Shown piece by piece: positions 17,427 through 26,595 of a stretch of 64,000 nucleotides of DNA. Origin of the DNA: Streptomyces sp. ML-6 (lineage in GTDB: Bacteria > Actinomycetota > Actinomycetes > Streptomycetales > Streptomycetaceae). Position numbers and translations under genes: made by a program. Where the stretch lies: positions 186,001 through 250,000 of the forward strand of contig NZ_JAOTIK010000001.1 in assembly GCF_030116705.1 (NCBI RefSeq). The letters run 5' to 3'. The notes beneath the pieces are model-generated. The model saw only the letters and a list, made by a program, of their open reading frames with translations, was not told where the DNA came from and searched no databases. The stretch's first letter is position 1, and each line of letters starts with the position of its first letter.

Positions 17427-17793
17427 GTTGGTCCTTCTGCTGCTCGGCCCGGTTCAGGGCCGCGTCGCGGGCGGGGAGCCACTGTTCGGCGCCGGCCATC
17501 GCGGTGGGGGTGGGCAGGTGTTCGGGGGCACGGTCCGCTTCCTGCCAGCGGTCCATTTCGTGCCGCACGGTCTCCCGCCAGCCGAGGAAGGACCGGTCCT
17601 CGGCCACCCATGCGGCGAGTTTTTCCCACTCGCCGATCAACGCCTCGTGCGTGAGCTCGACGGTTTCGGTGCCCTCGGCGCTGCGGTCGGTGACGAGGAG
17701 CCGGGTGTGGGTGGCGAGTCGTTGGGCAAGGTGCCACTGGTCGGAGCTGAGGTCACCGCGCCGGGCGAGGCGCCGGTCGCTCCTCGCGGTCGT
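17365..17793 (-). pseudogene. nSTAND1 NTPase remnant
   Basis: The open frame of about 142 codons contains RLLVTDRSAEGTETVELTHEALI followed by EWEKLAAWVAEDRSFLGWR and MAGAEQWL. The block VELTHEALI then W-L-x-x-D-R is the hallmark of the winged-helix end of nSTAND1 ATPases found in large Streptomyces signalling and conflict proteins. There is no P-loop upstream and no WD40 or effector region downstream, and there is no good start codon (TTG 17640 is internal). I read it as the surviving middle of a larger gene. Confidence 0.6.
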
Positions 17794-17829
17794 TCACCGC
17801 GGGGTGAAGAGGTGAGCGGACGTCCGGGG

Positions 17830-18984
17830 TCAGTGCCGGGGCCGGTAGGGCGGGAATCCCTCTGGATCGGTGAGGTCCTGGTCCGCGTCGGGCCAGCGGC
17901 GGCGCAGTACTGCGGCGATACGGCGGATCCAGCCGGTGACGTGGGGCAGGGCCCGGTGGGTCCCGACGGTGTGCGCGGCGGCTTCCAGTGTGGCGATGAG
18001 TTGGAGTCGGCCGTGGTCGCCCGGCGGGCGGGTGTCGAGCCGGGTGAGTCGCTGCAGGCGGACGAGTGCCCAGGACGCACAGGCGGCGGCGAGGCCGTCT
18101 CCGTACCGCCGGTCGTCCTCGGCTTCCGGGATGCCGCGGGCCAGGGCGTGGCGGTATTGATCCGCGAGGCCCGTAGTAATTGGATCGCCCACGGTCAGCC
18201 AGGCCGGGCCTGGAACGTACAGGCATACCGCGTCGGTCAGCGCGTGGGTGTAGCCGGCGAATTCGAAGTCGATGAGGCGGGCATCGGCCGGGCCGGTGGC
18301 GTGCAGCATGATGTTGTTGGCTTCCGCGTCACCGTTGCTGAGGGCGAGGAAGGGGCCCGGTTCAGCCAATTCGCGCATGGCTGTGGTGAGTTCGTGGAAA
18401 GTCCGGCTGCTCGGCGGCGTCCCGAGCGCCGATGCGTGTCCGATCGCCTCCTCGCGGAGTGGGACGAGTCGTCCGGCCCGGTCCGCCGCGGTGTCGACCG
18501 GTCCCAGCCCGGCCCGCCGGGCGTAGTAGGTCTCGGCCCGCCCGGCGGTGACCGCGCTCAGTGTGCCGCGGGCGCGGGCGAACGCCGCCAGCCGGTCGCC
18601 GTGCGCCGCCGCGCCGTCCTGTCGGAGCAGTTGGTCCAGGCAGACCCGCGGAGCGAGGTCTTCCAGGACGAGGAACCCGGCAGTCGTGTCGGCAGTGATG
18701 ACGCGAGGAGCGAGTTCCGTTCCCAGGTCCTCACCGAGGAACCGGAGTGCCGCCAGTTCCGTGCGCAGCCGCCATGAAGCGGTGCGGTTCTCGCGCTGCC
18801 CGTCCGATATGCGCTTGACGACCACGGGGCTCGGAAGTGCCGGAGCGTTCCGGAGCCGGACCCGGGTCACGGTCCATGACTTCAGCGGCTCCCGACGGTC
18901 GACAACGACCGGCGAGGCGCACAGCTCGGTCAAGAGGTCCCGCAGCGTGTCGACTCCGCGTGTCCCTCCTGGCGCATCCGTCAT
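17830..18984 (-). CDS. Aminoglycoside phosphotransferase-fold protein
   Basis: 384 aa kinase-like protein. The catalytic loop appears as LSNGDAEANNIMLH, where SNGD-x-x-x-x-N corresponds to the HGD-x-x-x-x-N Brenner motif with His replaced by Asn. The metal-binding DFE is in RLIDFEFAGYTH. An N-terminal Lys is present in PVVVKRIS. The ATG at 18984 follows a GGTGAG ribosome site. Members phosphorylate small hydroxyl compounds, including antibiotics; the substrate is unknown here. Confidence 0.8.
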   Translation of the reverse strand: MTDAPGGTRGVDTLRDLLTELCASPVVVDRREPLKSWTVTRVRLRNAPALPSPVVVKRISDGQRENRTASWRLRTELAALRFLGEDLGTELAPRVITADTTAGFLVLEDLAPRVCLDQLLRQDGAAAHGDRLAAFARARGTLSAVTAGRAETYYARRAGLGPVDTAADRAGRLVPLREEAIGHASALGTPPSSRTFHELTTAMRELAEPGPFLALSNGDAEANNIMLHATGPADARLIDFEFAGYTHALTDAVCLYVPGPAWLTVGDPITTGLADQYRHALARGIPEAEDDRRYGDGLAAACASWALVRLQRLTRLDTRPPGDHGRLQLIATLEAAAHTVGTHRALPHVTGWIRRIAAVLRRRWPDADQDLTDPEGFPPYRPRH

Positions 18985-19136
18985 CCGCTCACCCCGTGGT
19001 TCTCTCCCCCGCCGACCGGCTTGCACGTACCTGTCGGCGCCCGGTTCTCCGGTACCTGTGGATTTTTCAGGTGTGCTCAGTCGTTCACCCCGGCCTCCCG
19101 CTTGCACCGTCGCAGCACGTAGTCGCTGAAGACACC

Positions 19137-19457
19137 TCATGCAGTTGAGCCGCCAAGCCGTGGGAGTCCGCCGCCCCATCGTCCCCGCAGAACCTCGGCC
19201 CAGTCCCCGGCCTCCGGCCCCGGATCCTCCCACGGCGGTACCGGACCGGGAGCCGTCTCGATCAGGTGCACGAGCGTCCAGGCGACGCCGTAGCAGTCGT
19301 CGGGGCCGAAGCAGGTGGCCAGGGCAGCGGCCTCTTCGGACGTGACAGGGCGGGAGATCGTCCTCAGCTGGCGTTCACGCCGGTCGATCTCTTCCTCGCT
19401 CGCGTCCCAGTCAGGAAGCGGGCCGTCGGCGACGAACGTCTGCACTTCGGGTCTCAT
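19137..19457 (-). CDS. Conserved hypothetical protein
   Basis: 106 aa, acidic, with FGPDDCYGVAWTLVHLIETAPG near the middle and a Pro/Gly-rich end. The composition suggests a small soluble protein of the sort common in Streptomyces, sometimes encoded near immunity-type genes. I do not recognise a domain. ATG 19457 is the best start because upstream codons look non-coding. Confidence 0.6.
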   Translation of the reverse strand: MRPEVQTFVADGPLPDWDASEEEIDRRERQLRTISRPVTSEEAAALATCFGPDDCYGVAWTLVHLIETAPGPVPPWEDPGPEAGDWAEVLRGRWGGGLPRLGGSTA

Positions 19458-19765
19458 GACCGAATGATCGTCTCCCCCGCCGCCCCTGGACAAGCTGCCC
19501 GTTCCGCTTCGGGCGGTGACTGTTCCTGCCGGCCGGGGCTCTGCGGGGAAGGCGATCGCTTCATCGAACGGGATCCGTGCCAAGGCCCGAGACGGGGCTC
19601 GTCGAGCCGGGGCAGGTCGGCGGGCAGCGGACCGGTGTGCTCCCATGCCGGCCCGACCTGCGAGCGGTACCAGCCCCCTTCACGCACTGCCGCGTCCAGT
19701 GCGAGTCAACTTTCGGGGTCGTTGGCATCGAGCACGTTCCGCAGTGGTGCGCCTCGGCAGTGGGT
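19458..19765. other. Intergenic region
   Basis: 308 bp between a hypothetical gene start and the esterase stop. Short frames exist on both strands, but none has a recognisable motif or ribosome site. It may be decayed coding sequence. Confidence 0.4.
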
Positions 19766-21013
19766 TCATCGGGTGAGGAAGTCGAGCAGGATCTGCCGGC
19801 TCGTCTGCGATGTCAGGCTCCCGTACGCGTCGTCGAAGGCGTGCTCCGCGAAGGGGAGTTGCTCGACCGTGGTGTCGACGTCCTTGGAGCGCAGTGCCGT
19901 TGCGAGGTCGTTCACCGTGGACGGCGGCGCGCTGCGGTCCCGGTCCCCGACGACGAGCAGGGTGCGCTGCAGCCCCTTCGCGATCTGGTTCGTCGGCGAC
20001 ACCTCGCGATAGCGGGCGGGGTACTCACGGGGCGTGCCGCCGGTGAACAGTTCGGCGGCCTCGCGCGTGCCGGCGACGTCGCGCTGCCACATGTCGGTCA
20101 CGTCGGTGCCCGGGTAGAAGCCGACGACCGAGTGCGGTGCCTTCGGTGTCCGGCCGTCGGTGGCCTTCAGTGTGGCGTTCTGCAGGCGGTAGGCGGTGTC
20201 CAGGGCGAGTGTGCCGCCGGCCGACATGCCGCCCATCGATATCCGGTCGGCGTCGATGCCGTACGCGTCGGCGTGCTCCTCGGCCCAGCGCAGCGCGGTG
20301 ACGAGGTCCTGGGGTGCTTTGTTCCAGGTCGGGCGGTCGGGTGTGGCCAGGCGGTAGTCGACGGCGAGAACGGCCACGCCGTGGTCGGCGAGCCAGCGGC
20401 CCGTGCCGCGCAGGTCGCTCTTGTCGAAGGTGTGGAAGCCGCCCGCGTGGGCGAGCACGATCGCCGGGACCTTGTGCCGCGCACCGGCCCGTGCGCCGTT
20501 GGGCAGATAGACGTCCGCCTTCAGGTGCTCACCGTCGCGCACCGCGTAGGTGGGAGTGGCGTCCGGGGTGGTGTCGGGATAGGTGAGCTCCGTGAGGACA
20601 TCGCCGAACGAGACATCCGTCCCGGCGTTCTTCGCCGCTGTGAACTGGACGGCCCCGATGGTGAGAGCGCCCGCCGTGGCCAGTGCGGTGAGCGCGGTCA
20701 GGGCCCGGCCCCAGCGTACGAGCCCGCCGCGCCACGCCAGTACTCCCAGAGCGGTCCCGGCAAGTCCGAACAGGGCCAGGTGGAACGGGTACTGCCCGCC
20801 CAGGACGGGACCGATGATGCCGATCTTCGGTATCGCCGGTACGTACGCCCCGAGCACGATCGCCACGACGAGGAACGTGAGGAACGAGGTGAACACGGCC
20901 AGGGCCGCGCGGAGCGTGCGGCGCAGCGGGCCCGGCCGGGCCACTGCCCCGGGCCCGGGGGCGGGGGCGGTGGTGGTGGATTCGGGCGACACGGATCGTG
21001 CGGACGCGGACAT
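19766..21013 (-). CDS. Membrane-anchored alpha/beta hydrolase (HSL/BD-FAE-like esterase)
   Basis: 415 aa. Three or four hydrophobic helices (about residues 35-140) precede a hydrolase domain. The domain has an AHAGGF oxyanion region in the position of the usual HGGG, the nucleophile elbow GGMSAGG, an acid in VVGDRDRS and a His in FAEHAFDD. It most likely hydrolyses an ester or lipid at the membrane. It is downstream of, and on the same strand as, the NarL two-component pair, with a gap of about 158 bp. Confidence 0.82.
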   Translation of the reverse strand: MSASARSVSPESTTTAPAPGPGAVARPGPLRRTLRAALAVFTSFLTFLVVAIVLGAYVPAIPKIGIIGPVLGGQYPFHLALFGLAGTALGVLAWRGGLVRWGRALTALTALATAGALTIGAVQFTAAKNAGTDVSFGDVLTELTYPDTTPDATPTYAVRDGEHLKADVYLPNGARAGARHKVPAIVLAHAGGFHTFDKSDLRGTGRWLADHGVAVLAVDYRLATPDRPTWNKAPQDLVTALRWAEEHADAYGIDADRISMGGMSAGGTLALDTAYRLQNATLKATDGRTPKAPHSVVGFYPGTDVTDMWQRDVAGTREAAELFTGGTPREYPARYREVSPTNQIAKGLQRTLLVVGDRDRSAPPSTVNDLATALRSKDVDTTVEQLPFAEHAFDDAYGSLTSQTSRQILLDFLTR

Positions 21014-21171
21014 GGCGCGGCTCCTGGGCAGTGGGGAAACGAAGGGTGGTGTGCCGGGGGCGGCCTCCTGTTGCCGCTGTTCCCGACGCACCACCAGCGT
21101 CGTGCCACGCACCTTCGTGGGGCGTCCCGCGCCGGAGCCAACCTTCCGCCTGGCTCTGCGGAGGGACGGCC

Positions 21172-21846
21172 TCAGGCGGGCGGTGCGCCCGGTACCACGA
21201 GTCCGCTCTCGTACGCGTGGACGGCCGCCTGGGTGCGGTCGCGCAGCCCCAGTTTCATGAGGATGCGCCCGACGTGTGTCTTGACCGTCTCCTCGGCGAT
21301 GGTCAGGCGCTGTGCGATCTCCTCGTTGGACAGGCCGAGCGCGATCTGGCACAGCACCTCGGTCTCCCGCGGTGTCAGCTCCTCGACGCGCACTCCGGCG
21401 GCCCGTCGCGGGCCGGCGGTGACCCGGGCGTACTCGGTGATCAGCCGCATCGTCAGGCCGGGCGCGAGCAGGGCGTCGCCGGCCGCGACGACCCGGACGG
21501 CCTGGGCGAGCTGGTCCCCGGAGGCGTCCTTGAGCAGAAAGCCGGAGGCTCCGGCGCGCAGGGCCTCGTAGACGTACTCGTCGAGGTTGAAGGTGGTCAG
21601 GATCAGGATCCTCGTCCGGCTGCCCGGTCGTGCCGCGATGCGCCGGGTGGCCTCGATGCCGTCCATGTGCGGCATGCGGATGTCCATCACGACGACGTCC
21701 GGGGCCAGTTCGTCGGTCTGCTCCACCGCCTGCACGCCGTCCTCGGCGGTGGCCACCACCTCGATGTCGGGCTGCACGCCGAGCAGGACGGAGAAGGCCT
21801 CGCGCACCATCGCCTGGTCGTCGGCGATCAACACGCGGATGGTCAT
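21172..21846 (-). CDS. NarL/LuxR-family response regulator
   Basis: 224 aa. The receiver domain has DDQ at residues 9-11, the phospho-Asp in VVVMDIRMPHMDG (about D54) and the conserved Lys in FLLKDASGDQL. The C-terminal LuxR helix-turn-helix reads LTPRETEVLCQIALGLSNEEIAQRL, trimmed here for length, with the recognition helix VKTHVGRILMKLGLRDR. Its start overlaps the kinase stop as ATGA. It probably regulates the adjacent esterase or a distant target. Confidence 0.94.
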   Translation of the reverse strand: MTIRVLIADDQAMVREAFSVLLGVQPDIEVVATAEDGVQAVEQTDELAPDVVVMDIRMPHMDGIEATRRIAARPGSRTRILILTTFNLDEYVYEALRAGASGFLLKDASGDQLAQAVRVVAAGDALLAPGLTMRLITEYARVTAGPRRAAGVRVEELTPRETEVLCQIALGLSNEEIAQRLTIAEETVKTHVGRILMKLGLRDRTQAAVHAYESGLVVPGAPPA

Positions 21847-23114
21847 GGGGTGGGCTCCTCGGCGTACGGCGGGACGGGAAGGACGGCAGCGACCTCGAAG
21901 CCGCCGTCGGGGGTGGGGCCCGCCGACAGTTCGCCGCCGAGCATCGTGGCACGCTCGCGCATGCCGGTGAGGCCGTGGCCGGCGCCGGGCGAGGGTGCGG
22001 CGGGACGTGTCGCGGGACTGTTGGCGATGCGCAGTCGCAGTGTGCTGTGCCCGTGGTCGACGTGGACGGTGGCCGTGGCGCCGGGGGCGTGGCGCAGCAC
22101 GTTGCTGAGTGCCTCCTGCACGATGCGGTACGCGGACAGCTCGACCCCGGGGGGCAGCGGACGCGGGGTGCCGCCGGTGTGTGCGGTGACCGGCAGGCCC
22201 GCCGTGCGCACCGACGCCAGCAGTGTGTCGAGCTGGGCGAGCGAGGGCTGCGGGGCGGTGGCCGGTGGCTCGTCGCCGGGCGGCTCGGCCCTCAGCAGGC
22301 CCAGCAGGCGCCGCAGTTCGTCGAGTCCTTCCTGGGCCGTGGCCCGGATCGACACGAACTCGGTGACCAGGGCCTGGGGCGGATCCGGTACGCGGTGCGG
22401 TGCGGCGTCCGCCTGGATGGAGATCATCGACATGTGATGCGCGACGACATCGTGCAGTTCGCGGGCGATCCGGGCGCGTTCCTCCAGGACGGTGCGCAGT
22501 GCCCGCTCCTGGGCGGTGGCCGCGATCTGTTCGGTGAGCCGGGCCCGGTCCTCACGTCGTCCGCGCGCCACCGCGCCGGTGATCAGCGCGAGTGCGAACA
22601 GTACGAAGCCGAACACCGCGAGCTGCCATGAGCCCACCGCCGCCCCCGCCAGTTCGAGGCTCAGCATCACGAGCCCGCTGAGTCCCGTGGCCAGGGCGGC
22701 CGAGGGTGTCGGGACGCGCAGCGTCAGCAGGAACAGGACGCAGGCCTGGACGGCCCATACCCACAGTTCGTTGTCGGGCGTGGACGGATGCCCCAGGACG
22801 ATCCCGACGGCGAGTCCCGTCGACAGCCACCAGGCGGGCACCGGGCGGCACAGCGCCACCACCACGGTGGCCGCGTGCGCCACGGCCAGCAGGCGTGCGG
22901 TGGTGTCCGCCCCGGTGGCGGCCAGGGCGACGGCCGCGAGTACCACCAGGGTGTGCGGCAGCAGGCGGAGGCTGCGGGGCCAGGTCATGGGCGGCAGGGG
23001 CTGGGACCGTGCGGTCAGCAGGTCCGCCCGTGGGTGCCATGCGGTCGGGCGCCGCGGCGGCCCCGGGGCTGCCAGGCCCTCCACGTAGTCGCACATGCGG
23101 GCATTATCGGGCAT
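21843..23114 (-). CDS. NarL-type sensor histidine kinase (HisKA_3)
   Basis: 423 aa. About five to six hydrophobic helices span residues 45-165. The dimerisation helix carries the HisKA_3 motif ARELHDVVAHHMSMI with the phospho-His. The HATPase_c domain has the N-box VQEALSNVLRHA and GHGLTGMRERA. The start is set at ATG 23114 because an AAGGA ribosome site sits 8 bases upstream; ATG 23096 is an alternative. It is translationally coupled to its response regulator. Confidence 0.92.
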   Translation of the reverse strand: MPDNARMCDYVEGLAAPGPPRRPTAWHPRADLLTARSQPLPPMTWPRSLRLLPHTLVVLAAVALAATGADTTARLLAVAHAATVVVALCRPVPAWWLSTGLAVGIVLGHPSTPDNELWVWAVQACVLFLLTLRVPTPSAALATGLSGLVMLSLELAGAAVGSWQLAVFGFVLFALALITGAVARGRREDRARLTEQIAATAQERALRTVLEERARIARELHDVVAHHMSMISIQADAAPHRVPDPPQALVTEFVSIRATAQEGLDELRRLLGLLRAEPPGDEPPATAPQPSLAQLDTLLASVRTAGLPVTAHTGGTPRPLPPGVELSAYRIVQEALSNVLRHAPGATATVHVDHGHSTLRLRIANSPATRPAAPSPGAGHGLTGMRERATMLGGELSAGPTPDGGFEVAAVLPVPPYAEEPTP

Positions 23115-23604
23115 TTCTGGTCCTTCGTGCCGGGTGAGGAGATCCCGGCCCGACACTAGGAGGTCTCGGGCCGGGCCCGCGTCCTCCTGGGGAGCCCATC
23201 CGGCACGTAGCTCCGCAGAGCTACGTGCCGTGGATCCGCCCCATGGGCCCGGCGCATGGCGCGCTCGCTCGCGGCTTCGGTGCGGGAGGGCAGGAGGGTG
23301 CGAGGGCCGGTGGGGTGGTAGGCCGGCGGGCCGTGTGATTTTGCCCTGGGGGGATGAAGAGCGGTACGCCCGGTACCGGGAAGACTCGAAGGTACCGGCG
23401 GGGATCGGAAAGCATGTCGACGCCACGCTCGGCCAACAGGCACCGCAGGCCGGTGGTGGAGAACATCCCCCTGGTGGCCAAGGCCTCGCTCAGTAGGTGT
23501 TGTCGTACCGAACCTGAGGACGGCGTTTTCGCTGGTCAGGCATAGGTTCGGTGATCCCGTGGAAGTGGTGGCCTGTCGTGTCATCGACTCCGGGGAGGCC
23601 GTGG
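23115..23604. other. Intergenic region at the edge of the accessory island
   Basis: 490 bp between the histidine kinase start and the coiled-coil protein gene. It contains an AGCTCCGCAGAGCT dyad near 23209-23222 and several short frames without recognisable homology. The sequence from about 23500 on belongs to the leader of the next gene. This is probably where foreign DNA begins. Confidence 0.45.
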
Positions 23605-24150
23605 ATGCCGTCAGTCGTGGGGTTGCTCGAACAGCGTGAGCTGGGTGCCCGCCGTCGTGTGGACGAGCTGCGGGAGGAGGCCGACCGTGTCCAGGCCGAG
23701 CTGGCAGTGGCCGAGCGGGAATGGAAGGAGTGGGTCATCGCCCGCTCGCGGGTCGGCGAGGTGCTGGGTCCGGTGGGTTGGACCGGAGATCACGCCCGGA
23801 CCGAACGGACTGTGCCGGCCCAGGGGCAGGCAGAGGAGGTGTCATCGGCGTCGATGGCAGCGAAGCCGAAGTCGCAGGTGCCGGTGTGGCGCGAGGGCCT
23901 GGACGCGTCGGTGCTGTCGGTGGATTACCAGCGCATTCTGCAGGCTCTCGCGGACCGGAATCGTCTCCATCAGGGGCCGTTGACCTGCCAGGAGATGGCC
24001 GTATTGTTCGGGCTGGACGCGGTGCCGGCGAAGGTGGAGGCGTTGCGGTCGAAGGCAAAGCGGCTGGTCGCGCGAGGCTGGCTGGCCGAGCGGCAGGCGG
24101 GCCGCTTCACGCTCGCGCAGAATGTGACCGGGCCAGGCGGCGGGTCATGA
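23605..24150 (+). CDS. Coiled-coil plus winged-helix protein, mobile-element associated
   Basis: 181 aa. The N-terminus, from VVGLLEQRELGARRRVDEL on, forms an acidic-basic heptad coiled coil of about 50 residues. After a linker there is a winged-helix-like region (VDYQRILQALADRN, TCQEMAVLFGL, KVEALRSKAKRLVARGWL). I recall closely similar proteins in many Streptomyces genomes, usually next to transposases. ATG 23605 has a GGGAGG ribosome site. The 3' end converges on and overlaps the IS5-like transposase by 44 bp, so the two may move as a unit. It is possibly an accessory DNA-binding protein. Confidence 0.6.
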   Translation: MPSVVGLLEQRELGARRRVDELREEADRVQAELAVAEREWKEWVIARSRVGEVLGPVGWTGDHARTERTVPAQGQAEEVSSASMAAKPKSQVPVWREGLDASVLSVDYQRILQALADRNRLHQGPLTCQEMAVLFGLDAVPAKVEALRSKAKRLVARGWLAERQAGRFTLAQNVTGPGGGS

Positions 24151-24901
24151 TCATGGTCATCGACCAGTAGACCATCGCTTCGGCGCTGGTGGTGGATCGT
24201 TCGAAGTCGCGGACCAGGCGGCGGCTTCGCATCAGGTGGGCGAAGAGACGCTCGACGATCCACCGCTTGGGCAGCACGACGAAGCCGCGCGTGTCGTCGC
24301 TGCGCTTGACGATCGCCAGGACCAGGGCGAATGCGGCCAGGCAGTGCTCGACGAGGCTGCCGGTGTAACCGCCGTCGGCCCAGACGAGTTCCAGCCGGTG
24401 GTGGGCGTCGGCCACCTGGGCGAGCAGCGCTTTCGCGGCGGCGCGGTCTCCGATGTCCGCGCTCGTGACCATGACGCCCAGCAGCAGGCCGAGGGTGTCG
24501 ACCACGACGTGCCGCTTGCGTCCGTTGATTAGCTTGCCACCGTCGAAGCCGCGGCTGTCGGCGCCGACGACGGCGGCGTCCGCCTTGACGGACTGCGAGT
24601 CGATCACACCGGCCGTCGGCTCCACGTCCCGCCCCGCCTTCTGACGGACCCGCTCGCGCAGCCGGTCGTGGAACTCCCTGACCAGCACGTGGTCGCGCCA
24701 GCGGCGGAAGAACGCGTAGACCCGGTCCCACGGCGGGAAGTCGGCCGGCATCGCCCGCCACTTGACGCCGTTGTCCACGAGGTAGCGGATCGCGTCGAGT
24801 ATCACTCGGTGGCAGTACGCCTCCGGCTGCCCGCCCCGGCCCCGCATCCAGCCCGGAACGGGCAGGAGCGGCCGGACCACGGCCCACTCCGCGTCCGTCA
24901 T
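24107..24901 (-). CDS. IS5-family transposase
   Basis: 264 aa from ATG 24901. The conserved block RRYPSD just upstream in frame suggests that the original start was a few codons earlier at a non-ATG codon or was lost. Catalytic residues of the DDE domain are seen in VIDSQSVKAD, VWADGGYTG and the C-terminal KRWIVERLFAHL (Glu). It has the helix-turn-helix-like N-terminal DUF4096 region (DAEWAVVRPLLP). The frame is intact, so the enzyme may be active. I could not define its terminal repeats with confidence. Confidence 0.88.
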   Translation of the reverse strand: MTDAEWAVVRPLLPVPGWMRGRGGQPEAYCHRVILDAIRYLVDNGVKWRAMPADFPPWDRVYAFFRRWRDHVLVREFHDRLRERVRQKAGRDVEPTAGVIDSQSVKADAAVVGADSRGFDGGKLINGRKRHVVVDTLGLLLGVMVTSADIGDRAAAKALLAQVADAHHRLELVWADGGYTGSLVEHCLAAFALVLAIVKRSDDTRGFVVLPKRWIVERLFAHLMRSRRLVRDFERSTTSAEAMVYWSMTMIMTRRLARSHSARA

Positions 24902-25139
24902 GTCCGAGGGATACCGCCGAACACGTTCCGGGTGATCGGCCGCATTCCCGAACCGGTGAGCGACGCAATCACACGACGGAGCAGCCGAGTTGAACTCCAC
25001 CGGCGCAAGCACGTACAACTGCGGCAACAGGGTCTCCTGGATCTCGGTTGGCTTCGCAACCCCGAGCTACCAAGAGGCCCTGCCTTCATGCCCACGGCCA
25101 GCCGCGATCACCCGATCGAGACTCCCGTTCGACACCGGC

Positions 25140-25654
25140 CCCTCAAGATCGGAACGACAACAGCTACCAAGACCCGGGTCTGCCATATCGATGAGGGGCT
25201 GGACTTCCTCGGCTTTCACATCCAGCGGAGACGCAAGAAGGGCACCAGCGAGCACTACGTCTACACCTATCCGTCGAAGAAGGCACTGGCCTCCATCACG
25301 GGCAAGGTGCGGGCGGTGACGAACAAGAGAGGTCAACGTACTCTCGCCGACCTGCTCCGCCAGCTCAACTCGGCGGTGCGGGGATGGTGTTACTACTTCC
25401 GGTTCGGGTCGTCCACAGCCACGTTCCATTATCTCGACGACTTCTGCTGGCGTCGAGTGACGTTGTGGCTGAGGAAGCAGCACCCCGGGATCGACTGGAG
25501 GGCTCTGCGGCGCCGCTACTTGACCGGCGAGCCCGGTTGGCGGCCCGAGGAGGACGGGATCACGCTGTTTGTCCCGCAGCGGGTGAAGGTGACCCGCTAT
25601 CGCTGGCGTGGATACAGCATCCCGACACCGTGGGCGAAGGCCGCGACGGTGTGA
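25140..25654 (+). pseudogene. ltrA: Group II intron reverse transcriptase/maturase, 3' fragment
   Basis: Only the C-terminal part of a group II intron-encoded protein is present. KTRVCHIDEGLDFLGF is the RT7 region, followed by YTYPSKKALASI and the maturase domain X with RGWCYYFRFG and FCWRRVTLWLRKQHPG. The catalytic YADD block and all N-terminal RT motifs are missing. The left boundary, near 25140, adjoins the IS5-like element, which probably truncated it. The stop at 25654 is the natural one, followed by intron domain V. Confidence 0.8.
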
Positions 25655-25680
25655 ACCGCGCGGTCCCAAGGGAGTCCGTG

Positions 25681-25716
25681 GAGCGCCGGATGCGGTGAGA
25701 GTCGCATGTCCGGTGC
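25681..25716 (+). ncRNA. Group II intron domain V
   Basis: About 25 bp after the maturase stop there is a hairpin with a lower stem GCGCCGGA / TCCGGTGC (one G-U pair), a two-base bulge and an upper stem GCGGT-GAGA-GTCGC closed by a GNRA tetraloop. This is the architecture of the catalytic domain V of bacterial group II introns. Domain VI and the 3' splice site should lie within the next 40-60 bases. Confidence 0.75.
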
Positions 25717-25759
25717 GGAGGGCGGGCCGGGGAAACGGGCTGGTCACAAGGCCAGTACC

Positions 25760-26550
25760 GCGCCCCGGTCCGACCCCTACTGCACCGCCACCCTGTCGCA
25801 GCAGGGCGATTGAAGCTGGGGGCAGCCTGAACCGGGAGGTGCCGGGGAGGGCGGGAAGCAGCCCCGACAAAGCCGGGACGTGCCAGTACTGCCAGATGGT
25901 GTGGGCCCGGCGAGCGAGACGGAGAGGAGTACGCGAGGAACCGGCGTTTTACGTCTCTCAACTATTCACCGGCTCGAACCTGGTGGATGAGGGCTGGATG
26001 CGGTGCGTCCCTGCTGGATATTCGGCTGGCGGGGAACTTCCCGGGCGGTTTATTTCGGTCGCGTGGGAAGGCCACGGTGAAGTGCTGCGGGGTAGCCGTG
26101 GCGAGGCCGCGGGGGCATAGCCGGGCTCCTACTCCGACGATCGAACAGCGAGCGAACACGGGAACCGTCCTGGTTCCGCCCTCCTGCCGTGCATCCATCT
26201 CGGACGGAGGGCTGGGTCCATCGTCGGCCGGTCGGGCCGGGGCGGGGCGGAGCCGCCGTAGTACTCCGAGCCGGGGGTGCGACACGAAAGTCGCACGAGA
26301 TGAGTGAACTTCGCTGAAGGAGGTCGGCTGATGCCGAAGGTGTAGTTACGGATCAGTGTTCGAGGATCTGTCCCCGGGCCTGACGTGCGTTGCTGGTAAC
26401 GGCGGGGTGCGAAGCTCAGGTCTCCAGGCCCAAGGGCTCCCGTTCCATCCGGGAGCTACAGGTCACGGGGAAGGCCGACAGGGTGACGCTGGACGAACAG
26501 TGGCGTGCGGTGGCGACCCGCAGGTCCTGACGACCGGTCCCGACGAACCC
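25760..26550. other. Non-coding region, possible second group II intron fragment
   Basis: About 790 bp without a credible gene. Positions 26245-26300 hold GCGGAGCCGCCGTAGTACTC and a hairpin GTGCGAC-acgaaa-GTCGCAC. These resemble structured 5' parts (domains I-IV) of actinobacterial group II introns, and the region up to about 26470 has similar G/C-rich paired blocks. If so, a 5' intron part lies downstream of a 3' intron part, meaning two insertions or a rearrangement. The identification is tentative. Confidence 0.35.
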
Positions 26551-26585
26551 GTGGGCCGGACTTTCTCCAAGGGAGTCCGGCCCAC
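26551..26585 (-). terminator. Rho-independent-type stem-loop
   Basis: A perfect 12-bp inverted repeat, GTGGGCCGGACT (26551-26562) and AGTCCGGCCCAC (26574-26585), with an 11-base loop, starts 11 bp after the stop of the minus-strand gene at 26596. It lacks a long T run, as is common in Streptomyces. Confidence 0.75.
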
Positions 26586-26595
26586 GAGCGCGCGC

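Noticed and set aside
24668..25654. A 328-codon plus-strand frame as a complete gene
   Set aside because: Its first half is antisense to the IS5-like transposase; only the part after about 25140 has group II intron maturase character.
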